Shown here piece after piece: positions 56,602-64,000 of a DNA stretch of 64,000 bases. The translations under genes and the position numbers were made by a program. Location: NCBI RefSeq assembly GCF_000807255.1, contig NZ_CP009268.1, forward strand, positions 2,076,384-2,140,383, written 5' to 3'. The stretch is from Clostridium pasteurianum DSM 525 = ATCC 6013. GTDB lineage: Bacteria; Bacillota; Clostridia; Clostridiales; Clostridiaceae. Under the pieces are notes generated by a model that was given only the letters and a program-made list of their open reading frames with translations, ran no database searches and had not been told where the DNA came from. How positions within the stretch are numbered: the stretch's first letter is position 1; each line of letters begins with the position of its first letter.

Positions 56602-56745
56602 ATGAGAACGCTAAAAATAAAAAAATGCATAGCAATTGCACTATGTACAGTATCAATGATAATTGCGGAAACTTCATCTTCAATGTGTTTGTTTTTCTTA
56701 GCCAAAGAAACTAAAATGCCAAAATCTTTATACAAAGTAGATTAA
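56602..56745 (+). CDS. agrD: AgrD-type autoinducing peptide precursor
   Basis: 47 residues: MRTLKIKKCIAIALCTVSMI then IAETSSSMCLFFLAKETKMP and KSLYKVD. It has the three AgrD parts: a basic amphipathic N-terminal helix, a core whose Cys29 is followed by four hydrophobic residues (CLFFL) suited to a thiolactone ring, and a charged C-terminal tail with the conserved MP-x-S-L pattern. AGGAAAGG lies 12 bases upstream. Unusually it is not next to agrB (5 kb away) but convergent with the agrC 3' end, with stop codons one base apart. Confidence 0.82.
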   Translation: MRTLKIKKCIAIALCTVSMIIAETSSSMCLFFLAKETKMPKSLYKVD

Positions 56746-56746
56746 G

Positions 56747-57390
56747 TTAATTTAAGTCTTTAATAACTAATTCTTGTTTAAATATATAATCTTTAACTTT
56801 AGTATGCAAAAATACATTTTTTGCATACTTTTCATTTATAATTTTTCTAACTGTATTTAAGCCTATTCCTCTACCGTAACCTTTAGTTGAAAAACCATCT
56901 TCATACATCTTATGTATAGGTGGAGTATTCTTACGGCAAATATTTCTAATTATAAAAGATGTATAATTCTCTTTCTTTATTATGGCTAGACGAATAACTT
57001 TTTTATCACATAAAACTGCTGCTTCTATTGCATTATCAAGAAGAATGCCAACAATTCTACATATATCTATTTCGTTAATGGATAATTCATGTATATCATC
57101 ATAGACTTCTATATAAGTATTAATATTATTTGAATTTGCACTATAAATTTTAGATGAGATTAATCCCTTTAGAGAATTAATTTTTATATTCTTAAGTAAA
57201 TATAAACTCCTATTCTTATTTATTATTTTTTCACTGTCAGGTTGGAGTTCATTTTTATAAAATGTTTTTAGACCTTTTATATCATTAGACTCTATATAGC
57301 TTTCTAATATATGGAGTACATTAGCATAGTCATGCTTAAATCTTCTTAAGTCATCTGACATAGTTTCAATCATGTCTGTATTGATGCTAG
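56747..57390 (-). pseudogene. agrC: AgrC-like sensor kinase, C-terminal fragment
   Basis: About 214 codons: INTDMIETMSDDLRRFKHDYANVLH includes the phospho-accepting His region of AgrC-type kinases (here split for length: DDLRRFKHDYANVL). The GHKL ATPase part has ICRIVGILLDNAIEAA (N box) and GFSTKGYGRGIGLNTV (G box). It has lost its N-terminal half, which lies at 60025-60738 on the other side of an insertion. Even if transcribed it lacks membrane sensing, so quorum signalling is probably abolished. Confidence 0.88.
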
Positions 57391-57469
57391 AATAAAAATA
57401 GTACAATAGAAATTGAGAAAGTTCCTTAAAAGTATTAAAATAAAGATAATAAATGGGAGGAACTTAATC

Positions 57470-57754
57470 ATGGCAAAACAACACGATAAACAGTTTAAGG
57501 AAGATGCTGTGCAGTATTATTTAGGACATAAGGATCTTGGTGTAAAAGGCTGTGCAAAGAATCTTGGTATAGGCATCAGTACTCTTAGAAAATGGGTAAA
57601 AGAATCTCAAAGTGAAAATGGAATTCAAGTACGAGGTTCTGGTAATTATGCAAGCGATGATCAAAAAGAGATTGCGCAGTTAAGACGTAAACTTCGTGAT
57701 ACGGAGGATGCTCTAGATGTACTAAAAAAAGCCATAAGCATTCTGGGAAAGTGA
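57470..57754 (+). CDS. IS3-family transposase OrfA of element A
   Basis: 94 residues from ATG 57470 behind GGGAGG. Helix-turn-helix KQFKEDAVQYYLGHKDLGVK then KNLGIGISTLRKWVKE, followed by a leucine-zipper segment (IAQLRRKLRDTEDALDVLKKAI). It binds the IS ends and works with OrfB. Its stop overlaps the GTG of OrfB (GTGA). Confidence 0.88.
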   Translation: MAKQHDKQFKEDAVQYYLGHKDLGVKGCAKNLGIGISTLRKWVKESQSENGIQVRGSGNYASDDQKEIAQLRRKLRDTEDALDVLKKAISILGK

Positions 57755-57805
57755 CGGAAACAATATATCTTGAGGTTGAAAATAAATGTGAATACCTCAA
57801 CGGAT
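57751..57805 (+). pseudogene. OrfB of element A, 5' fragment
   Basis: GTG start overlapping the OrfA stop; VTETIYLEVENKCEYLNG then cut by element B at 57806. The rest resumes at 59100. The first 18 codons match the usual start of IS3-family OrfB. Confidence 0.75.
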
Positions 57806-57843
57806 TGACCCCTTTATTTTCAACAAAAGCTAACGAATGCTAA

Positions 57844-58620
57844 CTATATTATAGATTTTCTTATAAACTCATTTGGACTTAAATAATTTAAGCTTCCATG
57901 AATTCTTTCTTCATTATAGAACTCTATATACTCATCAATAAGCATATACCCGTGAGTAAAGTTCCTAATCTCATTCCAACTAATGCACTCCTTAGAAAGT
58001 AAGGAATGAAAGGACTCTATATGTGCATTATAGTTAGGTGAGCTTGTTGGGATAAGCTCATGATATATATTATTTGTTTTGCAGAATTGTTCAAATTTTA
58101 CAGATGTAAACTGGGGACCATTATCGCTTCTTAAAACTATATTTGAAGTAACATTATTCTCTATAAGTGCTCTTTTTACAGCTGTTTTTGCATCTTCTGT
58201 GGTAGCAGTTGGTGTAATTTCTCTACCAACTAATTTTCTAGAATAAACGTCAATAATATCAGTAAGCATTATAAACTGTCCATTTAAAGCTTTTACATAC
58301 TTTATATCAATTTGCCATAATTTATTTATAGCTTTTACATCTCTTGCGATAGCAAGATGTCCTTGCTTAGTGTGTTTTACATATGGAAGAAGCAATCCTA
58401 GCTTTTTAGCTAATCTATATACTTTTTTGGCATTAAGTTGAAGTCCATGACTCCTACGGAGTATACAAGTTACTTTTTTATAGCCATAGAATGGATATTT
58501 TTCACATGCCTCATGTAAAAGAGTTTCAATAACAGAGTCATCAACAATGCAGTTGTTTATTCCATATGAAAAACCAGGTATTGGTCTACCGACATTTCTT
58601 ATTGATGATTTTTTATCCAC
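57844..58620 (-). CDS. IS3-family transposase OrfB of element B
   Basis: 258 residues from GTG; the frame stays open upstream to about 58748 (LEDKKTLGIKYTGKGLKISR, then RACRLLQISRTSFYPRKK), so the true product is an OrfAB fusion made by frameshifting on the A-run at 58750-58758. The DDE core has WQIDIKYV (Asp), LRSDNGPQFTS (Asp) and HIESFHSLL (Glu). All catalytic residues are present, so the element may be active. Confidence 0.88.
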   Translation of the reverse strand: MDKKSSIRNVGRPIPGFSYGINNCIVDDSVIETLLHEACEKYPFYGYKKVTCILRRSHGLQLNAKKVYRLAKKLGLLLPYVKHTKQGHLAIARDVKAINKLWQIDIKYVKALNGQFIMLTDIIDVYSRKLVGREITPTATTEDAKTAVKRALIENNVTSNIVLRSDNGPQFTSVKFEQFCKTNNIYHELIPTSSPNYNAHIESFHSLLSKECISWNEIRNFTHGYMLIDEYIEFYNEERIHGSLNYLSPNEFIRKSII

Positions 58621-58733
58621 AACAAGTTTTTTCCTTGGGTAAAATGATGTTCTTGATATTTGTAATAGCCTACATGCTCTAGAGATCTTAAGTCCCTTTC
58701 CAGTATATTTTATTCCAAGAGTCTTTTTATCTT

Positions 58734-59027
58734 CTAACGTAGGTAATTCTTTTTTTTTAATAATTCTTGAAGCATATCAAGTTCTAGCTCTTTTTTGCCA
58801 ATAAGCTCTTTAAGTTTACGGTTTTCTTCTTCTAGAGCTTTTTCTTTAGGCGTAGCCTTTTTATCCTTTGGCTCTGTTGCATTAATTACATTAAGTTGCT
58901 TCTTAAATGTAGATAATGTTGATGATGTAATTTCATATTTTTTGCATATTTGTGCATTAGTTAACCCTTTATTTAATTCTTCAACTATTTTAATTTTTTC
59001 CTCTAAAGTATACTTTCTTCTTCCCAT
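58734..59027 (-). CDS. IS3-family transposase OrfA of element B
   Basis: 97 residues from ATG 59027, eight bases after GGAGG. Helix-turn-helix GRRKYTLEEKIKIVEELNKG and KYEITSSTLSTFKKQL, then a Lys/Glu/Leu-rich zipper (EEENRKLKELIGKKELEL). It ends just after a run of nine As (plus-strand Ts 58750-58758), a typical -1 slippery site leading into OrfB. Confidence 0.88.
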   Translation of the reverse strand: MGRRKYTLEEKIKIVEELNKGLTNAQICKKYEITSSTLSTFKKQLNVINATEPKDKKATPKEKALEEENRKLKELIGKKELELDMLQELLKKKNYLR

Positions 59028-59099
59028 AGTTCTAACCTCCACTGTGTATTTTTATACTACCATGCTCGTTAGATTTTGTCGAAGGTTATTATGGGGTCA

Positions 59100-59970
59100 G
59101 AGAGTCAAGGGGAAACGCCGCGTTTCTGTCAGCGGGATGCTTCGTGTATTAGGCGTTTCACGTTCAGGCTATAATTCATGGCTGCACCGACTTCCATCTA
59201 ATCAACAAATAAGAAAGGAATCTGTAAAAAAAAGAATCAATGAGATATATAACAAATCACACCAAATTTATGGAGCTCCTAAAATAACTGAAAAAATACA
59301 CAATGCTGGTATAAAAATATCAGAACGCACTGTTGGAAAATACATGAGAGAGATTGGAATAAAAGCCGAATATATAAAGCCTTATACTGTAACTACAAAA
59401 GATTCCGATTTCAGCAATAAGCTTGAAAATATTCTAAATGAGCAGTTTAACCCTTCTCAGCCCAATGCAGCTTGGTGCACAGATATTACGTATCTTTGGA
59501 CCAATACAGGTTTTATATATCTTACAAGCATTATGGATCTATACTCAAGAAAAATTATAGCATGGAATCTTACAGAGACTTTAGATGTTTCCTGTGTTGT
59601 TGAAACAATCAATAAAGCCAAAAACTCAAGGCAAATGATTAACCCTGTAATTATCCACAGTGACCGTGGCAGCCAATATGTTTCTAGTGAATATAGAAAA
59701 GCTACTGCTAATATGCAAACAAGTTATTCTAAAAAAGCTTTTCCTTGGGATAATGCATGCATTGAGTCTTTTCATGCTCTTATTAAACGTGAGTGGATAA
59801 ACCGCTTTAAAATTAAGAACTACGTGCATGCCTATGATCTTGTATTTGAGTATATTGAAGCATTTTATAATACCGTAAGAATTCACAGTCACTGTAACTA
59901 TATGTCACCAGATGAATTCGAAAAAGCTTACAGAAAAAATAAAAAATCTACTATGTTACTAACAGGCTAA
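59100..59970 (+). pseudogene. OrfB of element A, 3' fragment
   Basis: About 290 codons from RVKGKRRVSVSGMLRVLGVS onward, with the complete DDE core: WCTDITYLWT, IHSDRGSQYVS and CIESFHALIKREW. Only the first 18 codons have been cut away by element B. The frame has no other damage, so the nesting looks recent. Confidence 0.85.
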
Positions 59971-60024
59971 TTTCAAAAAATAATTTAGAAATTTTCTCAT
60001 TTTAATTTGTACTTTTTCTTGACA

Positions 60025-60738
60025 TAGTACCATATATTCTTTAAGATGCTTTAATTCTTTATCCTTATATTCATGAAGTAATTTATTTTTAATTATTTTA
60101 TTATTTAAATATAATAAAATAATAACAATAGTAAAGTTACTTACTGTATTAAAAGCATTTAAATTTACGACAAAATTGTCTAGGTTTTTAGCAAAATACT
60201 TGTATTCAAATATATTTACATTTACCGTGATTAAAACAAATCCCGCATAAAAAAATACAACTAATCTATTTCTTAAATTTCTTGAAATTTCATAGCTATG
60301 AATATTCACCTTGTTCAATATTTTTTTCAATAATTTACTTATAATGAAAGATATAAATGTTATAATTATTGCGATAACAAAGTATGCTAAAGATCGTTTT
60401 GATATGCTATTAAAATTTATATGGAAAAAAGTAATTGCAAGAAAAGCAGTAATAGCGTCACTAACTGCAAAAACAAGATCTGTTAAAATAACTATAAATA
60501 TAGAATAAGATATTTTTCTGAAATTCATAAAACTAAAACAAGTCAAAATTACAGTTGATATTGGAAGTAATAAAATTTCTTTTCCTATTCCAACAATAAT
60601 TAAATCTATTAAAGTATTTATTAATATATAAAAGATAGCAGCTTTTGTAATTTTATTAGAGGTAAAATTACAAAATATAATTAGAAAATTTACTGATAAA
60701 ATAAGTAAGTATAAAAAATAATATATTATGTCATACAT
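60025..60738 (-). pseudogene. agrC: AgrC-like sensor kinase, N-terminal membrane fragment
   Basis: About 238 codons with six or seven predicted membrane helices (IIYYFLYLLILSVNFLIIFC, ... VLITVNVNIFEYKYF), ending HKYKDKELKHLKEYMVL-like sequence at the IS border. ATG 60738 overlaps the agrA end (ATGTATGACATAA), so agrA and agrC were translationally coupled. The kinase domain is on the far side of elements A and B. This half would bind the autoinducing peptide but cannot signal. Confidence 0.85.
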
Positions 60739-61463
60739 TTTTTTTGCATTCCCTTCATATAGCGTTTTGAAACATAGCATTTATCACCATTAATCATATA
60801 TACAGTAAAATTATCCTTATCAATTGATTTTATATTCCTAGTATTGACTATATAGGATCTATGACATTTATAAAAATGTGGTGGTACTAATGTTTCTATT
60901 TGTTTTAATGAATAATAAAACTCTATATTCTCATCCAAGGTGTGTAATCTAATTCGATGATCTTTATCTGTTTCAAAAAAAAGAATCTCTTCAGGTTGTA
61001 AATTTACAATCTTATGTCCAATATCTATAGAAATATATTTTTTTTCAATATTTTTCAGTCTTTTGGAGTTATTATAAGCTGCCTTTAAACATTCAATAAT
61101 CTTAGCCTTCAGATTTTCAGTATTATACTTAAGTATATAGTCCATAGCTTGTACTTTATATTCAAAAGTTAATAAAGTTAATTCTGCATGTGATGTAACG
61201 AATATAATGTATCCTTTAGGATCATATTTTCTAATTACAGTAGCAAGCTCTATTCCATTAATCTCACTATTTAATTCAATATCTAAGAAATAAATAAAGT
61301 TCGTATTTTTAGAATTTGATATATATTCAATTATTTGTTTAGGACTAAAAGTACTAAGAGTTATATTTAAATCCAAATTTGAGCTATTTATTTCTTCAAT
61401 AATAATGTTTTCAATTTGTATTCTTTGAGCATTGTTGTCTTCACAAATTATAACATCCATCAT
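60726..61463 (-). CDS. agrA: AgrA-like LytTR response regulator
   Basis: 245 residues. The receiver domain has the acidic pair in ICEDN, phospho-acceptor Asp61 in YFLDIELN, and a conserved Lys in DYILKYN. The LytTR DNA-binding domain (about 140-245) has ILFFETDKDHRIRLHT and FYKCHRSYIVN. Family members bind direct repeats ahead of agr and bacteriocin operons. It is intact, although its partner kinase is broken. It is divergent from agrB across 223 bases. Confidence 0.9.
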   Translation of the reverse strand: MMDVIICEDNNAQRIQIENIIIEEINSSNLDLNITLSTFSPKQIIEYISNSKNTNFIYFLDIELNSEINGIELATVIRKYDPKGYIIFVTSHAELTLLTFEYKVQAMDYILKYNTENLKAKIIECLKAAYNNSKRLKNIEKKYISIDIGHKIVNLQPEEILFFETDKDHRIRLHTLDENIEFYYSLKQIETLVPPHFYKCHRSYIVNTRNIKSIDKDNFTVYMINGDKCYVSKRYMKGMQKKCMT

Positions 61464-61686
61464 ATTATTGCCTCCCTTAATTTTCTAATATTACTATTAA
61501 AACCTTTATTATAAAAAATTATATCAATTTAAGTAATAATTTTCAATTAATGTACATAATTTTTACAAAATAATATATATTTTAATTAAATTATATTATT
61601 TACTATTAAATTATTATATTAGAAAACTATATTATGATATAATATTATGTATAAATTCATAATATATGTAAGGAGATGCTATTATA
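61464..61686. other. Divergent agrA-agrB intergenic region
   Basis: 223 bases of extreme AT content. GATATAATATTATG near 61636 could hold a -10 for agrB. I see no clear LytTR direct repeat. Confidence 0.4.
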
Positions 61687-62289
61687 GTGGATATAGTTGA
61701 CAAAATAAGCACAATATGTATAAAATTTGTATCTAAAAATCTAAAAAAGACTGAAGAGGAATTAGAAAAAATAAAATATGGAGTTGAGATAATCCTTGTA
61801 AATTTGATTAAATTAACTGTTTTATTTATAATTGCATCTATTTTAGGAATAACAACTTATACATTAATCGCTGTAATAAGTTTTGCTTCTATTAGGGTGT
61901 TTGCTTCTGGTGTACATGCTGAATCTAACTTAAATTGCACTACAACTAATATAATATTATTTTTAGGTAATGTATATTTAAGCATGAATATTCTCCTAGA
62001 TAAAACAATGATTATAGTTAGTATTACTTTAAGTTTAATAATAGTTTTTCTATATGCTCCTTCTGACACTGAAGCTCGACCTCTTGTGAGTAAGAAATTG
62101 CGAAAAAAGCTTAAATTTTATTCTCTTCTGATAACTTTCTTGCTTGGCATTATAGCTTTAGCATATAAAAATACTATATTTGCAAATCTGATTATTTTTT
62201 CTGTATTAGAAGAATCATTATTAATTACACCTATAATTTACTACATTTTCAATAAAACATATAATAACTATGAAAATATAAATCTTTAA
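61687..62289 (+). CDS. agrB: AgrB-type peptide-processing membrane protease
   Basis: 200 residues from GTG with AAGGAGATG upstream. The catalytic pair His77 and Cys84 is in VFASGVHAESNLNCTTT, preceded by the conserved Arg70, and APSDTEARPL is the conserved cytoplasmic segment. Four or more membrane helices follow the family pattern. It cleaves AgrD at its C-terminus and forms the thiolactone. It is intact, but agrD is not the next gene, which is unusual; debris of a different locus follows immediately. Confidence 0.92.
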   Translation: MDIVDKISTICIKFVSKNLKKTEEELEKIKYGVEIILVNLIKLTVLFIIASILGITTYTLIAVISFASIRVFASGVHAESNLNCTTTNIILFLGNVYLSMNILLDKTMIIVSITLSLIIVFLYAPSDTEARPLVSKKLRKKLKFYSLLITFLLGIIALAYKNTIFANLIIFSVLEESLLITPIIYYIFNKTYNNYENINL

Positions 62290-62397
62290 TTGAATATATA
62301 TACTATTACCTTTGCAGCTGTAACTGTGTCTCCATCTTTTTTAGCCCACACGTCTACAAACGAATCTTCTTTAATATCTGATGCTGTTAAGACTAAA
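62287..62397 (-). pseudogene. 3' remnant of a third lipoprotein-gene copy
   Basis: The plus strand from TTGAATATATATACTATTAC onward is nearly identical to 46812-46925, the 3' end of the small lipoprotein gene (DIKEDSFVDVWAKKDGDTV on the minus strand). It ends abruptly at GATGCTG near 62388. So the lipoprotein cassette has left pieces in three places. Confidence 0.85.
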
Positions 62398-62399
62398 GC

Positions 62400-62680
62400 C
62401 ATCTAAAGATTTAGACTAAAGTTCTAATCACTCAATTGCCACGGCAAACGCATGAAATTTGTGATACCTTGATTTCAAAAGCTTGCAGGGTTTTAACAAA
62501 TATATACAAAATCCCTATAGAGTTTGTTAAAGATTCCCGACTCAAGTCGGGGGTTTTAGACCTCATAAATGGTGCTCATAGCCACCGGCAGGCTGGGCGA
62601 AAAGTAGCCATAATATCTACAAAGAGTCTTGATAAAATGGTAGAATAGATATAGAAATTTTAGTATATGGAGGTCATACT
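62400..62680. other. Unassigned, GC-richer block, possibly the right end of an IS200/IS605-type element
   Basis: CCCGACT-CA-AGTCGGG (near 62537-62552) is a strong short hairpin followed by GGTTTTAGACC. GCCACCGGCAGGCTGGGCG follows near 62581. Such compact hairpins and GC-richer tails occur at IS200/IS605 right ends and their associated RNAs. The 70-codon frame across it (62436-62648) has no binding site and no recognisable domain. I leave the identity open. Confidence 0.35.
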
Positions 62681-63140
62681 ATGAACTATATTTTAGGAAA
62701 TGATAGGAGCCAAGTAAGAATTGAATGTATTGAAGATTATGTTGGTACAGATAGTGAAGTTAGAATAATTGATAAGATAATTGATTCTTTAAATATAGAA
62801 TCTTTAGGCTTCAAAATCGGAAATAATTTTACTACAGGAAGACCTATGTATGACCCAATGGATATGCTTAAATTATTTGTTTACGGATATTTTAATGGAA
62901 TAAGATCTTCACGTAAACTTGCAAAGCAAGCAAAAATAAATCGTGAAGTTATCTGGCTGATAAATGGAGTACAACCTAAATATAGGGCTATTTCAGACTT
63001 TAGAAAAGATAATATTGATGCTTTAACAAAGGTTTTTCAATCGTTTGTAGAATATTGCATTGCTCTTGGATTATATGAGAAAGAGCTTATTGCTGTAGAT
63101 GGTACCAAAATCGAAGCGTCAGCTTCTAAGAGTAAATATA
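62681..63140 (+). pseudogene. IS1182-like transposase, N-terminal fragment
   Basis: About 150 codons, opening MNYILGNDRSQVRIECIEDY, with PMYDPMDMLKLFVYGYFNG, RSSRKLAKQAKINREVIWL and AVDGTKIEASAS. This is the N-terminal domain and first catalytic Asp region of IS1182/IS5-type transposases, which normally exceed 450 residues. It is cut off where the histidine kinase gene begins on the other strand. AGGTCATACT precedes the ATG. Confidence 0.8.
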
Positions 63141-63143
63141 GTA

Positions 63144-64000
63144 TCATTTTATAAACACCAAAGAAAATTTGGAATACTTTCCCTTTTTACTTTCAACTAA
63201 AACTTTACCTTTATGCAGGTCCATTACATGCTTTACATAGGCAAGGCCTATACCTGTACTTGTTCGCTTTTTAGTTCCATAGTAGGGGGTAAATATTTCA
63301 TGTAATTTAGACTCATCAATACCAATACCATTATCGTAAACTTCTACAATAACTCTGGTATCATTATCATAAACTTCAATATTTATTTCATTATTATTTT
63401 TATTTTTATCTACAAATTTCATAGCATTATCAATAAGATTAACAATACATCTTTCTATCCATATTTCCTTTCCCTTAATTACTTCAACACCTTCTTCTGG
63501 CATATTAAATTTTATATTGTTGAAAATCACAGTATATTCATCAACTATCTTGGCGCAAACTAAAGCTAAATCTACTCTTTCTTCATTATTAGATAAGCTG
63601 GAAGTAGACATAGCTAAAATATCAGTAATAATTCCATTTAAACTATCTATATATTGTGTAATTTCCTTAGTATCTTCTCCAATTTCTATTTTAGCTCTTA
63701 AAACTGCTAAGGAATTTCTAAGCTCATGGGAAGCATAGGAATTTAATCTTTGCAGGTTTTCGTAAGATAATTTAACTTTACTCAAAGCGTCATTATAAGC
63801 TACTGTTAAATCATAGATTTCGTCTTTAGTTTTTGCGGGGGCAATAAGCTCTATGGTTTCAAAATTTTTCTGTTTTCTAACCTTTCCTGTAAATTCAATT
63901 AAAGGTTTTAATGCAAAGGAAGCATATTGTCTGCTCAAAACAAAATTTATCATTAAAATTATAGCTATTACTATTAAAATAACTATAATAATTCTTTTGT
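63144..64000 (-). CDS. Two-component sensor histidine kinase, N-terminus beyond the window
   Basis: The frame is open to the right edge, with a membrane helix (IVILIVIAIILMINFVL) at the visible start. A HAMP-like linker, the HisKA motif SYASHELRNSLAVLRAK with the phospho-His, and the ATPase N box (NLIDNAMKFV), G1 (DNGIGID) and G2 (GIGLAYV) follow. It is an EnvZ/BaeS-type kinase, unrelated in type to AgrC. Its last codons touch the IS1182-like fragment, so the 3' end may have been altered by that insertion. The response regulator is presumably outside the window. Confidence 0.85.
   Translation of the reverse strand, partial: KRIIIVILIVIAIILMINFVLSRQYASFALKPLIEFTGKVRKQKNFETIELIAPAKTKDEIYDLTVAYNDALSKVKLSYENLQRLNSYASHELRNSLAVLRAKIEIGEDTKEITQYIDSLNGIITDILAMSTSSLSNNEERVDLALVCAKIVDEYTVIFNNIKFNMPEEGVEVIKGKEIWIERCIVNLIDNAMKFVDKNKNNNEINIEVYDNDTRVIVEVYDNGIGIDESKLHEIFTPYYGTKKRTSTGIGLAYVKHVMDLHKGKVLVESKKGKYSKFSLVFIK

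Larger units (their letters stand above)
57806..59099 (-). mobile_element. IS3-family element B, nested inside element A in opposite orientation
   Basis: 1294 bp. The terminal inverted repeats begin TGACCCC on both sides (57806 and, inverted, 59099) and stay similar for about 40 bases (CAACAAAAGCTAACGAATGC against CGACAAAATCTAACGAGCATG). It contains two intact transposase frames on the minus strand and splits OrfB of element A. A perfect target duplication is not obvious (GAT left, GAG right). Confidence 0.85.
57391..60024 (+). mobile_element. IS3-family element A, inserted in agrC and itself interrupted
   Basis: The element ends share an imperfect inverted repeat: GTACAATAGAAATTGAGAAAG on the left from 57401 and GTACAAATTAAAATGAGAAAA read inward from 60012 (aligned bases only, each cut at about 20). 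The outer tip TGTCAAGAAAAAGTAC is clear on the right. TAG flanks both proposed ends (57388-57390, 60025-60027), a possible 3-bp duplication. Its own OrfA is at 57470 and OrfB is split by element B. The left tip is degraded, so the left border is accurate only to a few bases. Confidence 0.75.

Noticed and set aside
57806-59099. A perfect target duplication for element B
   Set aside because: The flanks read GAT on the left and GAG on the right, so only two of three bases agree. I do not claim a duplication.
62537-62620. Possible cyclic-di-GMP or other riboswitch
   Set aside because: The hairpin and GCCACCGGCAGGC stretch do not fit the GEMM core or another riboswitch core I know, and no gene follows that it could control.
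62436-62648. A 70-codon frame on the plus strand in the GC-richer block
   Set aside because: No ribosome binding site, no recognisable domain, and it crosses the strong CCCGACT/AGTCGGG hairpin. It reads better as non-coding IS debris.
1-64000. rRNA or tRNA genes
   Set aside because: No stretch with rRNA-like composition and no cloverleaf with a convincing T-loop (GGTTCRA) was noticed on either strand.

Overview
The window is low-GC, Gram-positive and strictly clostridial in character. It carries an IspH-S1 ribosomal protein fusion, a CotS-type spore coat protein, LexA with a Firmicutes-type operator, the order miaB-mutS-mutL-miaA-hfq, AAGGAGG-type ribosome binding sites and many TTG/GTG starts. 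The gene content fits a Clostridium sensu stricto, perhaps near the acetogenic C. ljungdahlii / C. kluyveri group. That placement is inferred from gene content and not tested. No rRNA, tRNA or CRISPR array was seen.

Layout. (1) 1-2.6 kb: the 5' part of a nitrogenase component-1-like gene with a clear promoter and a terminator-like leader hairpin, a repetitive helical protein and a UPF0180 protein. (2) 2.9-11.2 kb: housekeeping genes (pseudouridine synthase, RpiR regulator, flavoprotein, cmk, ispH-rpsA fusion, CotS, GNAT). (3) 11.6-19 kb: tRNA modification, mismatch repair and hfq. (4) 19.5-23.2 kb: two out-of-frame remnants of nitrogenase-like subunits, a YnbB-like PLP enzyme and lexA. (5) 23.4-34.4 kb: lipB and lipA, then a sigma-54 activator and acoABCL, a lipoate-dependent acetoin dehydrogenase operon with a textbook -24/-12 promoter. 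Two SGNH-hydrolase paralogues bracket this block. (6) 34.7-36.2 kb: a Cys-cluster acidic protein and a Xer-type recombinase.

(7) 36.8-64 kb is an accessory island on which insertions are stacked. An ISLre2-type transposase gene is split by a compact three-gene transposon (AAA ATPase, DDE transposase, zinc-ribbon DUF6431-like protein). Removing the transposon and one ACTTTAG copy restores the ISLre2 reading frame exactly. Next come a candidate type I toxin-antitoxin locus, an adaptor/permease pair without an ATPase, and a solute-binding-protein/permease cassette with a decayed second copy. A 193-bp MITE with 15-bp inverted repeats and an 8-bp target duplication lies between the copies.

(8) The most interesting system spans 51.1-62.3 kb. 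It holds a 64-residue precursor peptide with two CxCxC clusters, an M16 metallopeptidase, a radical SAM/SPASM maturase and an ABC exporter. These lie beside an agr quorum-sensing set: agrB, agrA, agrC, and an agrD of 47 codons that is separated from agrB and convergent with agrC. agrC is broken by an IS3-family element that itself contains a second, opposite IS3-family element. My reading is a RiPP locus associated with agr signalling whose sensor kinase has been knocked out in this strain. The regulatory link is inferred from position only. The right edge holds a remnant of the lipoprotein gene, possible IS debris, a truncated IS1182-like transposase and a sensor histidine kinase that runs off the window.
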